The translations under genes and the position numbers were made by a program. From positions 186,001-250,000 of the forward strand of contig NZ_JAKLWS010000003.1 of NCBI RefSeq assembly GCF_022012475.1: a DNA stretch of 64,000 nucleotides. Reading direction: 5' to 3'. This document shows, one piece after another, positions 29,401 through 38,357 of this stretch (its first letter is position 1; each line of letters opens with the position of its first letter). The notes under the pieces are model-generated. The model ran no database searches and was not told where the DNA came from. It was given only the letters and a program-made list of their open reading frames with translations. The stretch is from Rhodohalobacter sulfatireducens (GTDB taxonomy: Bacteria > Bacteroidota > Rhodothermia > Balneolales > Balneolaceae).

Positions 29401-30021
29401 CTCCGAGATGTAAAACTGGTAGAGCCATCCCAGAATTTCCACCTGATGGCAGTCTTCATCGGTCATGCCATCAATCACATCCTGCACAATAGAGAACTCG
29501 CTGGTGAGGTCATCGGGTAGCAGGAGTTCCGTATAATCATCAATGGCTTCAAACAGAAAGGGAAATATAGAATGCAGGTGGTTACAGCTCGCTACCAAAA
29601 GCCGTCGGTAGGCTTCATTTTCAGGGTTGGAGCTGGATGTACGACCATCCAGAATATCCATCACCTGTTGGGTGTTTACCTTCAGCTCACCGGGAATATG
29701 TCCCGCCATCGCTTCTTGCAAGATCTGTGGAGACACCTGTCCTTCTTGGGGAGTGAGAATCGCCATCTCCAGCGGCTGGTAGCCACGGGCATCCATATAA
29801 CGCAATGCCACCAGTCGGTTAAACCAGGTATAAGCAACCTTATCCACCAACGCTTCCCTGCCCAGGGTATCCAGTTCCTTCTTCAGCTCCTTCACCGTCT
29901 GCGCTTTCCCCCGAAGCTCTGAGCTATCCGTATTCAACACATGCTCCAGCTTTCCGTTTACCTGTTTAAGCAACTTACGACGTGTTTCCTGAGCGAATTT
30001 TTTGAGTTTGTTGGTGTTCAT
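26398..30021 (-). CDS. pglX: BREX adenine-specific DNA methyltransferase PglX/BrxX
   Basis: N6-adenine methyltransferase that marks host DNA in BREX, 1207 residues, standard length. SAM motif I is LLDQACGSGHILVYGFELL (about 288-306), and the catalytic motif IV is VDNPPYMGSG (about 463-472). The segment from about residue 467 to 827 holds the target-recognition region. There is a visible drop in GC content for bases 27540-28620 compared with the GC-rich flanks, so this middle looks exchanged by recombination. The C-terminal part is helical with a long coiled stretch (NKLKTRKEQMQHLENTG). It is 15 bp downstream of the AbiEii gene. The first ATG fits the family start (MNTNKLKKFAQETRRKLL). Confidence 0.95.
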   Translation of the reverse strand: MNTNKLKKFAQETRRKLLKQVNGKLEHVLNTDSSELRGKAQTVKELKKELDTLGREALVDKVAYTWFNRLVALRYMDARGYQPLEMAILTPQEGQVSPQILQEAMAGHIPGELKVNTQQVMDILDGRTSSSNPENEAYRRLLVASCNHLHSIFPFLFEAIDDYTELLLPDDLTSEFSIVQDVIDGMTDEDCHQVEILGWLYQFYISEKKDEVFASKGKVKKEEIPAATQLFTPRWIVEYMVQNTVGKLWVLNHPNSRLKEHMEYYIESKVTSEDVLTIDTPEELTLLDQACGSGHILVYGFELLYKIYEEEGYAPSDIPRLIIEHNLHGFEIDERAAQLAGLAILMKAREKQQRLFRKSEVPEPNITCFEDLTLSDEEIKNTLKSTGVDFSDELLHDLQNMQQATNFGSLIVPHASLQETQQAKTACEQAMDSADLFEKEKLEQLMIALETLKKLAVKVCCVVDNPPYMGSGNMNKELSEFVKANYSDSKSDLMTCFMECGLKGLEEKGILGMINQQNWMFLSSYKKIREKIIDDSFIDTLLHLGPRTFPEIGGEVVQNVSFTLLNTKKGKKGQFYRLVNFGSSSLKSSKTLEAIQNPNCGWYYNALQRDFEKIPGSPIGYWLSENEIKSFDNLNTLKEAISPCQGLATTNNSLFIRYWSEITYSDIDFEAQAEADTIKDQFTWFPVNKGGGFHKWFGKRELVIEFSNQGQRICDYIDNTPGVKVKSNGRVINRDKYFKTALEWNRIGSGYFSARFSPRGSIFETASVHGFPKDDDRFFVLAYLNSKVAFNFLSILSPTLTFQVGDVGRLPITVTKNEEVENLSKNNVAIAKKDWNSRETSWDFQQNELIRFNKEGGIDTLEDAYEHYRQYWTNKFFQLHQNEEELNRQFIEIYGLEEELTPEVPLDEITILQEELDSKKLKKKDSDLRRQKSEGRNPDLPFKDKEVFAQFISYAVGCMFGRYSLDKDGLILANQGETLEDYLKKVEKSKAEATFLPDDDNIIPVLDDEWFEDDIVFRFHEFLKTSFGEEHFQKNLAFIEEHITHNDIRKYFDKTFYTDHYKRYNKRPIYWKFSSPKGHFSVLIYMHRYTQDTLNNILNNYLREFVNKLKTRKEQMQHLENTGSASEKAQASKEIDKLNKMIADCQTYEREILYPLASERIEMDLDDGVLVNYNLFGKAVEEIKSVNDKKKKKKVKEFDWIDGGRIR

Positions 30022-30035
30022 AGATTGTAAATCGT

Positions 30036-31103
30036 TTAATCTTCTTGTGAAAGTTCAAATATTTTGTACCAGTAAAAAAATGCTTCCGGATCGGATTTTT
30101 TGAGCTTGTTGACCCTGGTATTTATCGGCTCTTCAATGATCCAATCTTTCATGTTGGTGTCAGAATCGAAGCGCTCAATGGAATCAGAATCTTTTCTTAA
30201 AAGAGTAGCCATGTATGCCGCTTTCGTTGCGTGAGTGATCGCTTTTTCAAGGTGGTAACTTTCCGAAAAAATAAAGCTCTTAATGCGCCGAATCCCTGAC
30301 TGAAGTTCATCGAAGTCGGCCTTCCCACCTTTTCCTCTTGTAGCTATGCTGAGTGAGGTTTGGTAGATATCTTCAATGACATCTTCAGGCTTCAGTCCAT
30401 CCTGATCCCGATAGGCCAATTCAGCAATAGCAAACTTGTGGAAGGTCTCCTTCACTACCTGTAGATCTTCGGCCACATCAAACAGATTGCCAATATCGTA
30501 GAGCTGTTTGATGATCTCCATACTCATGCTGTCATCGCCCTTGAAGTAGGGGATACCCGTTGTATTGGGAGCGAATGCTGTGAGTTTATCTCCAAGCAGA
30601 TCTTCAATGGACGGAATATCCACCATGAGCGGATTTCCGGTTTGAGGTACAAAAGGAGACTTCACCGGGAGCTGTTCCATCTTGGTGTAGTTTAGATCCT
30701 CGAAAAGAATATCGAGCAATACATATTCTTCATCGCCGCCGGAAGGACGCACCGGTGTATAATACAGCTTGTAGTGAGCTTTCTCGATATCGGACCGCGC
30801 ACTGCGTTCCTGTAATTCAAACTTGGTGAAGTTTTGTTCTTCAACCACTGACGTCAGAATTTCGTCCATGTTGATCTCTTTATCCGGAAGAATAATGTCG
30901 ATATCGATGGACAATCGTTTCGTAGAATTGAAATGAAGCATTAATGCCGTTCCGCCTTTAAAAACGAAGGAGAGGTCCTGCTTCACCAAACCTTCCAACA
31001 GCAACAGGGCACGAATTACTTTCTCGATGAGCAGAGGATCGGCTTTATGCTCCCCGGCTACCTGCTGTACCCATTCGTCTGTAAGTTTTGATTGGTCGAT
31101 CAT
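30036..31103 (-). CDS. abiEii: AbiEii-type nucleotidyltransferase toxin
   Basis: Toxin component of a type IV toxin-antitoxin/abortive-infection pair, 355 residues. The nucleotidyltransferase signature is intact: FKGGTALMLHF (GG at 50-51) followed by RLSIDIDIIL (D67xD69). Later conserved segments VLLDILFE and SIEDLLGDKLTAFAPNTTG are typical of the AbiEii/AbiGii family. These enzymes transfer nucleotides to tRNA or other targets and stall growth. It lies 15 bp downstream of the cognate antitoxin-like gene, between brxC and pglX, and has the same GC content as BREX. The pair is therefore an old resident of this BREX locus. Confidence 0.92.
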   Translation of the reverse strand: MIDQSKLTDEWVQQVAGEHKADPLLIEKVIRALLLLEGLVKQDLSFVFKGGTALMLHFNSTKRLSIDIDIILPDKEINMDEILTSVVEEQNFTKFELQERSARSDIEKAHYKLYYTPVRPSGGDEEYVLLDILFEDLNYTKMEQLPVKSPFVPQTGNPLMVDIPSIEDLLGDKLTAFAPNTTGIPYFKGDDSMSMEIIKQLYDIGNLFDVAEDLQVVKETFHKFAIAELAYRDQDGLKPEDVIEDIYQTSLSIATRGKGGKADFDELQSGIRRIKSFIFSESYHLEKAITHATKAAYMATLLRKDSDSIERFDSDTNMKDWIIEEPINTRVNKLKKSDPEAFFYWYKIFELSQED

Positions 31104-31118
31104 ATCAAATGTTCGGCA

Positions 31119-31907
31119 CTAATCGTTGTTTAGTGCCAATAATTGGAGGTTGGTTAGATAATTCTTGAGTTTTTCTTTCCGCTTTCTTCGGTCTGCATAT
31201 CGAAGGAGCGTTTTTTCATTAATGGAATATTGATTGAATGCTTCCTGGAAAATTCGTTTTCTCTCTACACCTTGGTAGGGTTCGTACAACTCCGTATCAC
31301 AAAACAGATCTACCAAAATTTTTTCGATCGTTACAGTTGTAACATTTTCAATTTTCTGCAACGGACTCTCTGAGATCAGAGTCTTTACAATGATGGTATG
31401 CTCCTGGTCATAGAGATAGTTTTGGATAATTTCTTTTCCTGGATTTAAATAGACCTGGAATTTTTTACTTCTCAGTAAGTTGAATACAGAACTGGTTACA
31501 TCCCGCTCCGTTTCAACGATAGTATTAAAATTTGAGGGTTGGTGTAACATCAAGTGGTTTAGAAAAGAGGTATCCCATACGCAAACTTCAGCATAGGGCA
31601 AGTCCTTATCTATACTTTTAAAAATTGACTTCAAATGGTGGTCAATCTTTGGAGTAAAATTCTGACTTTCTCCAAACTTAAAGACACCCTTACCGATTCT
31701 TGTTAAAACCCCTTTCTGTACCAACTCATACACCCGCCAGTTGATCGTAGATTTTTTTAAGTCCTTTTCAAACGAACGGTAGAATTTCGTGATATCACTT
31801 GTAGTAAAGTGATCTTTCGCTTCAAAATGATCCTTGAGTTCTTCAATATGTAAATTGTAGTCTGCGAATGCTTTAGGCTTAAACAGTTGAATTCCAATTA
31901 TTGGCAC
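31119..31907 (-). CDS. abiEi: AbiEi-type antitoxin (winged-helix regulator)
   Basis: A 262-residue partner of AbiEii. The N-terminal winged helix-turn-helix spans about residues 30-80 (HFTTSDITKFYRSFEKDLKKSTINWRVYELVQKG, then the wing LTRIGKGVFKFG). The C-terminal domain (about 85-262) is of the DUF6577/AbiEi_C type, with SPLQKIENVTTVTIEKILVDLF. Such proteins neutralise the toxin without direct toxin binding and repress their own promoter. It is 36 bp after brxC. Because it is inside the BREX operon, repression by it could also modulate pglX expression; that is inference. Confidence 0.83.
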   Translation of the reverse strand: MPIIGIQLFKPKAFADYNLHIEELKDHFEAKDHFTTSDITKFYRSFEKDLKKSTINWRVYELVQKGVLTRIGKGVFKFGESQNFTPKIDHHLKSIFKSIDKDLPYAEVCVWDTSFLNHLMLHQPSNFNTIVETERDVTSSVFNLLRSKKFQVYLNPGKEIIQNYLYDQEHTIIVKTLISESPLQKIENVTTVTIEKILVDLFCDTELYEPYQGVERKRIFQEAFNQYSINEKTLLRYADRRKRKEKLKNYLTNLQLLALNND

Positions 31908-31943
31908 AATTTACAAAAAGTGCCGATAATTTGAAATTAGTAT

Positions 31944-34900
31944 TTAATCCAATACAATGTTGTGATTCTTCTGAATATGCTTCACCATCGCTTCCCGAAG
32001 TGACTTCAGGTATTCGTCCACATCTTCTTCTGTTTCCAATTCCTTCTTGCTAAACGACGTATGAATGTTAGACTGCTTGATAAACTGTCGCTTTGGCTTT
32101 TCTTCCTCTTCAGGCGTGGCCAGGTCAATCATCTGGTTCAACTGTTCTGTATAAACATCGCCCAGATTGGTTTGAATATTCTTCAGGTTTCCTATGTACC
32201 GCTCACTCTTTGCCTGCTGCTTCAATTGATGCAAGGGAGCCAACACCTGTTCTTTTTGCGATCCTGAAAGTGCTGAATATTCGTCTTTATTCGTCAGATC
32301 AGAGATTTTCTCTTCGATACTACTGAGCGTACTCTCTTTTTCCTTGTCAATCGCTTTCTTCACCCGGCTCTCGATAGAATCCATCGCCTCTTTGGCCTCT
32401 TTCATAGAGTTTCCTCGGTAGGGAGTAGGATCTTCTTTCACCTCGGAAATTACATTCTTCTCCTCCGCATCGATGTAATTGAAGTTGGCCTGGTTGTAGC
32501 CTTCAAATTCTCTCAGCCGATCATAAATCGATCTCTGTCCGCTATGCATAAACTGCTTGACGGGATCAAGCACATCCTCTTTCAGGTCAAGGATTGTATC
32601 CTCAGCATCCCCAATAGATGTGATCAGTTTGGCATAGTCCATCTGCTGCAACTTCTTCAGCTCGTCAAACAGCGGCTGAAGTTGCTTCATAAAAGGATAG
32701 TTCGATTGTTGGGCGATAAAGCCGCTTATCGTTTCCAGCTCATCATTCAGTTTTTCCTTGAAGTAGTTGGCGGCTTCCTTCGCTTCGTTATGAGGATTTG
32801 ATTCATGAAACAGTTCCTGGTGAATCTGTCTGAGTTTACGGATCTGTCCCTGGTCGAAATCAATTTGTGGATAGATAAGCGTATTGGCGTGGGCACGATT
32901 GTTCATCATTGCATCCAGAAACTCACTATCGTCGAGTACATTCACATCTTGTTTACTCTCGATCTTTCCCCGCTTAAAAAGCATGGCCGTTATACACCAA
33001 ATAGCCAATTCAGACCACCCATAGGGCTTTTTGGAAAAATGTTCTTTCAAGCTTGTGAGCGTGGTTCGGTCATTCTGTTTTTTCCTGCGCTGAATGAGAT
33101 TTAGCACTTCATTTTCCGGCGCCGTCATCGATTGATCGTCCTCAACAAAAAGATCATCTTGCTTTCCTTTCATAATGCTCTTCAGGCGGCTCTCATCATA
33201 CGTCGTATCTCCTAAGAGCTTTAGCTTACTGTATGCATAGCGAATCAAGTCCTGAAAGGCGTAAATTACTTTCGTCTTGCCATCCCCCGTCGAGGACACC
33301 TTGTGCTCGGTTCCATTCATATAGACGGTAGCTTTGGCAAGCATCTCGTCTAATGCATCCATCATTTCTCTTTTCCGCTCTTGATTCTGCTGCCCCTGTT
33401 CAAACAAAATACGTTTCACAGAATCTTTGTTGGACGTGGATTGATTCTGTTTGATATACTTTTCGGTCTGAATATAGAGTCTTGCATCCCGTACAATCCG
33501 GTCGTGGGAGTCCAGCTTTAGAAGCATATGGGTTTGGTTCCCCATCGAAAGCCCCTGGTAGTAGTTCAGGTCTTCGTATCGTTCAAAATTAGGCGTAACC
33601 AGTTCAATCGTCAGTTCTTTCTCTCTACCGTACTGAACGCCATCCACTTTTTTTGTGAAATCGTAATACTGTTTGTTCTCTTCAAATTGAATGCGTGTAT
33701 CTTTTATAATGCCGTCAAAGAGGAGAGTGTTAAACAGGTCCGTAACCTGGGTAGATTCAATTTCAGTGGATTTAATCTCTTCCTGGATATCCTTTTCAAC
33801 ATCTGTTAAAAATTCATACACATCACCATGGCGCTGAACATAATTTTGCTGTTCCAAAAGGTTTAAAGCTTCTTCCACCTTTTGTTGATGGTTGTGCGGG
33901 TTTTCATCCAGATCATTCAGTAGCAGAACCGAAATATTACGTGTTGTGGACTTGAAGCTGTCGTAGTATTTCACCAAAAAGAGAGCTTTCAGAATCCGGA
34001 TCGCTAATGGTTTATTGGACAAATTCTTCTCGGCAACAATGATTGAGTTCTGAACTTCCGTCCGCATGGTTGAACGCAGTCCCTCGAAGAGCTGGTCAAA
34101 ACTAATGAGGTTTCGCTCACTGAAATCTTGTAGTCCTTTCAGCACTTCCTGGAATACGCCAAGCATGGAGCGCTCACCAACAGAGGCATGCTTCCCCTGG
34201 AAAGCATTGTGCCGCGAAAGTGCTTTTATACACTGCTGGAACAGATCAAACTGATAGGGGATAAATGGGTATTTAGAACTAAACTCCTCTTTATCGTCAT
34301 AACTTTTCTTGAATTGTATACCTACATCATCAAAAGAGATAAGTGTTGCCAAGTTGTCTTTTTCTGAACTCCACACCGAGTAAAGTTTACTTTCTCCCTT
34401 TTCGTTTTTGGCGAGCAACCGTTTTTCAATGACTTCATCCACGTTGGCCGAAGTAAGTGGCATTCTGATTTTGAATCGTCCCTGAATCTTGGAGAAATCA
34501 TCAGATTGGGTAGCTCTTTCATCACCAACCAAATTACCGAGATCTTCCTGCGAAGTAACAGTGATCCAGGATCGTCCTTTGCATTTCGTGGCCAACGATT
34601 CAGCGATGGTTTGAAGGTTCAGCATCAGCTTCGTGTTCTCCGCGATATACTGTCCCACTTCATCTACATAAAAGTTCAGCCTGAAACCATCTTCCTTGGT
34701 TTCGATATAGTCATGAACTTTTTTTGCAAAATCCTCGATGGAGAATTTGCTGCGGTCATCCATTTTATCGAGAATATCCAGGTATTTATCAGCATCCTTG
34801 TTGAACAACTCCCCACAAACTTCAGCCGTGATATCCTCAACAACGGGATCATGGTAGTCAATGCGTGCTTCCTTCCAGTCTTTACCGGAAGCCTCTTTGA

Positions 34901-35444
34901 ACTTTGATTTGAATGATTCATACTTCCCTTCTTTGGATAACCAAAGTTCGAATTCAGCTACATGCGGCTGAAAGCCATAAAACCCCTGGTGGTCATACAA
35001 AACCTTATAAAAGACCTGTAAGATAGCGTTGGCATCCGTTTTTGATGTAATCTGCGCCTGCTGATCAATATTAAACAAAATACTTTCAGACGGGATACGA
35101 GTTGCCGCTTTAATATCTCCCTTTAATTTTGCGTCTTCGACCACTTTTTCGGCAAAAAGCTCGCCCAGGTGAGTGCCGTCAATAGATCGGTCCTCAAGAA
35201 TGTAGCTAAGAATTTTTAACAGGTGTGATTTACCCGATCCAAAGAACCCTGAAATCCATACACCGTTGGCTCCCTCGTAGTTATTGTACTGTTCAAAAAA
35301 GTCCGCAATCTTTTGAGATATCTCATTGGTGATAACATACTCTTCAACTTCTTGCAGAATGTGAGTGGTGTCATCTGCTTTAATAACGGTTTCAATGTTG
35401 CGGCTGTAGTCCTTCTTGAATAGTTCTTTCAGATCCATGATCAA
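31944..35444 (-). CDS. brxC: BREX ATPase BrxC
   Basis: P-loop ATPase of 1166 residues (DUF6079-like BrxC family) and a core component of BREX complexes. The N-terminus MDLKELFKKDYSRNIETVIKADD is a family hallmark. Walker A GFFGSGKSHLLKILSYIL lies around residues 65-82, and FYVDEVGQYIAENTKLMLNLQTI supplies the Walker B and sensor region near residue 260. The C-terminal third is coiled-coil rich (about 830-1100). An internal ATG six bases downstream could be the true start. It overlaps brxB by 4 bases, indicating translational coupling. Confidence 0.94.
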   Translation of the reverse strand: MIMDLKELFKKDYSRNIETVIKADDTTHILQEVEEYVITNEISQKIADFFEQYNNYEGANGVWISGFFGSGKSHLLKILSYILEDRSIDGTHLGELFAEKVVEDAKLKGDIKAATRIPSESILFNIDQQAQITSKTDANAILQVFYKVLYDHQGFYGFQPHVAEFELWLSKEGKYESFKSKFKEASGKDWKEARIDYHDPVVEDITAEVCGELFNKDADKYLDILDKMDDRSKFSIEDFAKKVHDYIETKEDGFRLNFYVDEVGQYIAENTKLMLNLQTIAESLATKCKGRSWITVTSQEDLGNLVGDERATQSDDFSKIQGRFKIRMPLTSANVDEVIEKRLLAKNEKGESKLYSVWSSEKDNLATLISFDDVGIQFKKSYDDKEEFSSKYPFIPYQFDLFQQCIKALSRHNAFQGKHASVGERSMLGVFQEVLKGLQDFSERNLISFDQLFEGLRSTMRTEVQNSIIVAEKNLSNKPLAIRILKALFLVKYYDSFKSTTRNISVLLLNDLDENPHNHQQKVEEALNLLEQQNYVQRHGDVYEFLTDVEKDIQEEIKSTEIESTQVTDLFNTLLFDGIIKDTRIQFEENKQYYDFTKKVDGVQYGREKELTIELVTPNFERYEDLNYYQGLSMGNQTHMLLKLDSHDRIVRDARLYIQTEKYIKQNQSTSNKDSVKRILFEQGQQNQERKREMMDALDEMLAKATVYMNGTEHKVSSTGDGKTKVIYAFQDLIRYAYSKLKLLGDTTYDESRLKSIMKGKQDDLFVEDDQSMTAPENEVLNLIQRRKKQNDRTTLTSLKEHFSKKPYGWSELAIWCITAMLFKRGKIESKQDVNVLDDSEFLDAMMNNRAHANTLIYPQIDFDQGQIRKLRQIHQELFHESNPHNEAKEAANYFKEKLNDELETISGFIAQQSNYPFMKQLQPLFDELKKLQQMDYAKLITSIGDAEDTILDLKEDVLDPVKQFMHSGQRSIYDRLREFEGYNQANFNYIDAEEKNVISEVKEDPTPYRGNSMKEAKEAMDSIESRVKKAIDKEKESTLSSIEEKISDLTNKDEYSALSGSQKEQVLAPLHQLKQQAKSERYIGNLKNIQTNLGDVYTEQLNQMIDLATPEEEEKPKRQFIKQSNIHTSFSKKELETEEDVDEYLKSLREAMVKHIQKNHNIVLD

Positions 35445-36025
35445 AGTTTATAGTTATCTATATTAAAAGCCCTGTAGTAATTGTCGTCTTTCAGCAAACC
35501 GAAAAGTTCAAGTGATCTCCCCGTGTACTCTCCGGGAAAAAACATTAATGTTGGAACCTCTTTGACGGCACTTTGTAAATTGTTCAAAACATTGTGAGAC
35601 CGAATATACGGAAACGCTGACCCGACACCGTTAATCAGAAGCAGATCCGTTGAATGGTTATCTACCTGCCCCTTAATGGTAGGAATCAACCGTTCGTGAA
35701 TGTTGATAGTCGATTCGAGCGCCTTTTTAAAACGCTCTTTGCTTTTCCGCTTTTCAACTGCAAACATTTTCTCCAAACCAAGATGCTCTTCTATAATGTC
35801 AATGGAAAGCGTAAACAGGTTAATAAGATGAGGTTCTATCCCTTCGTTTTGAAGCTTCTTGACAAGATTCTGGATCTCGGTATTCACTTCAATTTCCTGG
35901 CTTGGATCGTATGTTGAAATCCAGAAAGGGATCTCACCGCCCAACGCATCCATCTTTAAGAAAGCCGGATTTAAGATGACCCTGTGAATATGATCGAACT
36001 TTTTATGCAGATCTTCAGTGATCAT
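35441..36025 (-). CDS. brxB: BREX protein BrxB (DUF1788)
   Basis: Small BREX core protein of 194 residues, standard for DUF1788. Conserved segments are FWISTYDPSQEIEVNTEI in the N-terminal half, and the C-terminal SAFPYIRSHNVLNNLQ and TLMFFPGEYTGRSLELFGLLKDDNYYRAF, the best-known family signature. It binds or bridges other BREX components. It overlaps both neighbours by 4 bases (brxA before, brxC after), a tight operon. Confidence 0.95.
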   Translation of the reverse strand: MITEDLHKKFDHIHRVILNPAFLKMDALGGEIPFWISTYDPSQEIEVNTEIQNLVKKLQNEGIEPHLINLFTLSIDIIEEHLGLEKMFAVEKRKSKERFKKALESTINIHERLIPTIKGQVDNHSTDLLLINGVGSAFPYIRSHNVLNNLQSAVKEVPTLMFFPGEYTGRSLELFGLLKDDNYYRAFNIDNYKL

Positions 36026-36651
36026 AGTAGAGTCTCAATTTGGTGTTCATTATATAAGAAGCAAGCCAACCATTTTGGGTGATCTTCGATGATAGCGTTC
36101 TCAACTTTTGAATGTACCGTTTGAGGTAAAATAGAAGGATTAGAGATAGAATCAATGATCCCGACTTGCTGCAACATTTTAATGATCACTTGCTTTACTT
36201 TCTTCTGAGTTGATTCAGCCAAACGGTCCAGTTCAGGATGCCCCATTTTCTTTTTACTGATAAAACTGTTGTAATCCATTTCAGTCAAGCTGTCATCGAA
36301 CACCTGTATTTTTTCAGATAGCACCTCCGTTACAAAGTCGTGATAGATGCCATAGGTTTTACAAAGAGCAAGATGGGTGATCTGGTTTCTTTCCGTTGGG
36401 TCCCCGTCGGCAAGAATTTCAATTTGGGCAGGAGTAAGAGTTTTTATTCTGTGCTTCAATTCACGAAACTCTCTACTGTTTGTCTCATATTTCTCGCGAC
36501 CCGCTACCTTTGTGTCAATTTCATCAAGAGTGAAACCATTCTGTATTTGCTGAGCAAGTGTTGTAAACTCCGGGATCATTGCACTGGCTCCGGTAAAAGA
36601 AAATCTATACTTCAAGGGTTCTTCAGTTATCAAATTGTTATTCATATACAA
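36022..36651 (-). CDS. brxA: BREX protein BrxA (DUF1819)
   Basis: First gene of the BREX operon, 209 residues, DUF1819 family, a DNA-binding protein with a NusB-like helical fold. Recognisable segments: YRFSFTGASAMIPEFTTLAQ at the N-terminus; REFRELKHRIKTLTPAQIEIL; CKTYGIYHDFVTEVL; and the C-terminal IDSISNPSILPQTV. The promoter should be in the 570-bp non-coding stretch upstream (36652-37225). Two ATGs (MYM) are in frame at the start; either works. Confidence 0.93.
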   Translation of the reverse strand: MYMNNNLITEEPLKYRFSFTGASAMIPEFTTLAQQIQNGFTLDEIDTKVAGREKYETNSREFRELKHRIKTLTPAQIEILADGDPTERNQITHLALCKTYGIYHDFVTEVLSEKIQVFDDSLTEMDYNSFISKKKMGHPELDRLAESTQKKVKQVIIKMLQQVGIIDSISNPSILPQTVHSKVENAIIEDHPKWLACFLYNEHQIETLL

Positions 36652-37225
36652 TCAGGATAAAAAATTTTAGATCAAATCTCGCTCATAATTGAATTTCAAA
36701 TTTTTGACTTCGAAAAATCCAATAAAACCATAAAATAGCAAGGGTAAACCATTCACAAATAGAGATAGGCGCTTAGAATGCAAATTTGACTAAAAGCTGC
36801 GTTTATACTGTTTAAAGGCATATTTTGACGGATAATCAAACAAATAAGGTAGATTTTTATAAAACAGGGCATCATACCTACCAGATATGATGCCTCGACT
36901 ATTCATCAATAGAGACGCCACTTGGGCGTCATTATAATTGTAGGTATATCAGATGTGGTTTCAAAATCGGAGCTGGATGTGGATTCGATAGAGAGTGTGT
37001 ATCAAATTAATACCTGTTTTTGATCACTCTAAAATAAAAAAACATTCTTTATCAACTTTGCCTGCCCTCGATAGTATGTAGAAGATGGATTCAGTAATCT
37101 GAATAATGAAAAGTTAGTCGCTTTCTTAGAACTAAAATCCCAAGCCTTTGGTAACACGAAACGAGATAAAAAAAGTATAAGTTAAGCTACAATACAATTT
37201 TGGATCTAAATAAGAACTAAGAGAA
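36652..37225. other. Non-coding region upstream of BREX with two hairpins
   Basis: No gene is seen in this 574-bp gap. It holds a 9-bp inverted repeat GGCATCATA/TATGATGCC (36868-36876 with 36886-36894) and a 6-bp GACGCC/GGCGTC hairpin (36914-36919 with 36925-36930), 19 bp apart. Read on the minus strand, the first is followed by a TTTT-containing sequence, so it could be the terminator of the PD-(D/E)XK gene at 37226 or a leader structure for BREX. The brx promoter must lie here. Confidence 0.6.
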
Positions 37226-38215
37226 TTACTCCCAAGTCTCACTTTTTAATTTTTCTGCAATCTGAGAAGTATCACCGTATTCATCAAGCACATCATTTAA
37301 ATTCATGTATCTTGCACCTTGAATTCCATATTTACTAACTTTTCTGAAGTTGGTGTTATGCACTTTCTTACCACAAAAGAATCGATGTGACCTATACAGG
37401 TCGTGTCCTAAATCTTCTTCTGCTTGTTCAATAATTCCAATCAGTTTTTGATCATAATCGTCAGTATCTCTACCGTCAATGAATACCTTTTTGAGTTCAT
37501 TTCCATCATACGTTACATCAAATACACTGTCTATTTCCCAAATATAGTGAATACATTTTTGGGTATAGATTCCAATGTATGAGTGTTTTCTATAGCCTCT
37601 GTCTGATGGATGATAATAGATGCCATATTTTCCGTTCAAATCATAGCTAACACTACAAGGGACAACTCTCATTAAGTATTTAGATTCATTAGTTAGATCT
37701 ATATCAGAACAGTAGCTTATATAATCATCTGCAATACGCCTCATGGTCGTTTCGTGTGGGGAAAAAAAGTCTTCAAGTATGTCACAAATTTCATCGTATG
37801 TATTACATGAAAATAGAATGTCAGGGCTTGTCTTTTTTAAATCTTCTTTAATAGACTCGATTCTTTTTTCATTGGGTTTCTCTTTTGAAAGAAATAGTAA
37901 AACTTTCACCTCTTCATCATCAAAAGCTTCTGCATGCCCCATCAGTTGCTCAGTGCTAACACCAGATCCTAACTTCGACTCAATCAATATTTTGAAGCTT
38001 CTTTGAATGATACTTCCATCTGGTACGGATTCACTGGTCCGAGTTTGTTGTTGAAATTCACAACCTAATGGGATATCTGTATCGACGAGATTTCCAAGAA
38101 ACTCTGAAGCTCGGTCAACTGAATGTTCATAAATTCGAGATATTAACTGAAGGGTATTATTTGTAACTGTGTTTTCTTTTGATGAGTAACGTGGGAAATA
38201 GTGAAGGTCGGACAT
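37226..38215 (-). CDS. PD-(D/E)XK nuclease-like protein next to BREX
   Basis: A 329-residue protein with no exact family recognised. The N-terminal 130 residues match a PD-(D/E)XK nuclease core: P65-D66 in ESVPDGSIIQ, then E79-S80-K81 in FKILIESKL, with a preceding helix that could supply the first acid (E38). The region KVLLFLSKEKPNE follows as the next strand. The C-terminal half (about 150-329) is a beta-rich unknown domain with several H/Y/C residues. It reads toward brxA in the same direction, with a 574-bp gap between. It is a good candidate for an independent restriction-type effector in the same island. Confidence 0.7.
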   Translation of the reverse strand: MSDLHYFPRYSSKENTVTNNTLQLISRIYEHSVDRASEFLGNLVDTDIPLGCEFQQQTRTSESVPDGSIIQRSFKILIESKLGSGVSTEQLMGHAEAFDDEEVKVLLFLSKEKPNEKRIESIKEDLKKTSPDILFSCNTYDEICDILEDFFSPHETTMRRIADDYISYCSDIDLTNESKYLMRVVPCSVSYDLNGKYGIYYHPSDRGYRKHSYIGIYTQKCIHYIWEIDSVFDVTYDGNELKKVFIDGRDTDDYDQKLIGIIEQAEEDLGHDLYRSHRFFCGKKVHNTNFRKVSKYGIQGARYMNLNDVLDEYGDTSQIAEKLKSETWE

Positions 38216-38357
38216 GATGTAATTACAGTTAATGTTGGGTCCAACGAATATTTAGATAAAAATTATTCATTACCGATCTGTTAAGAAAATACTTTTCAGA
38301 TGTATATTATCGCTGAGAAAATTACTACAAATAACGAAATTCTGAAGGAGAAATGAA

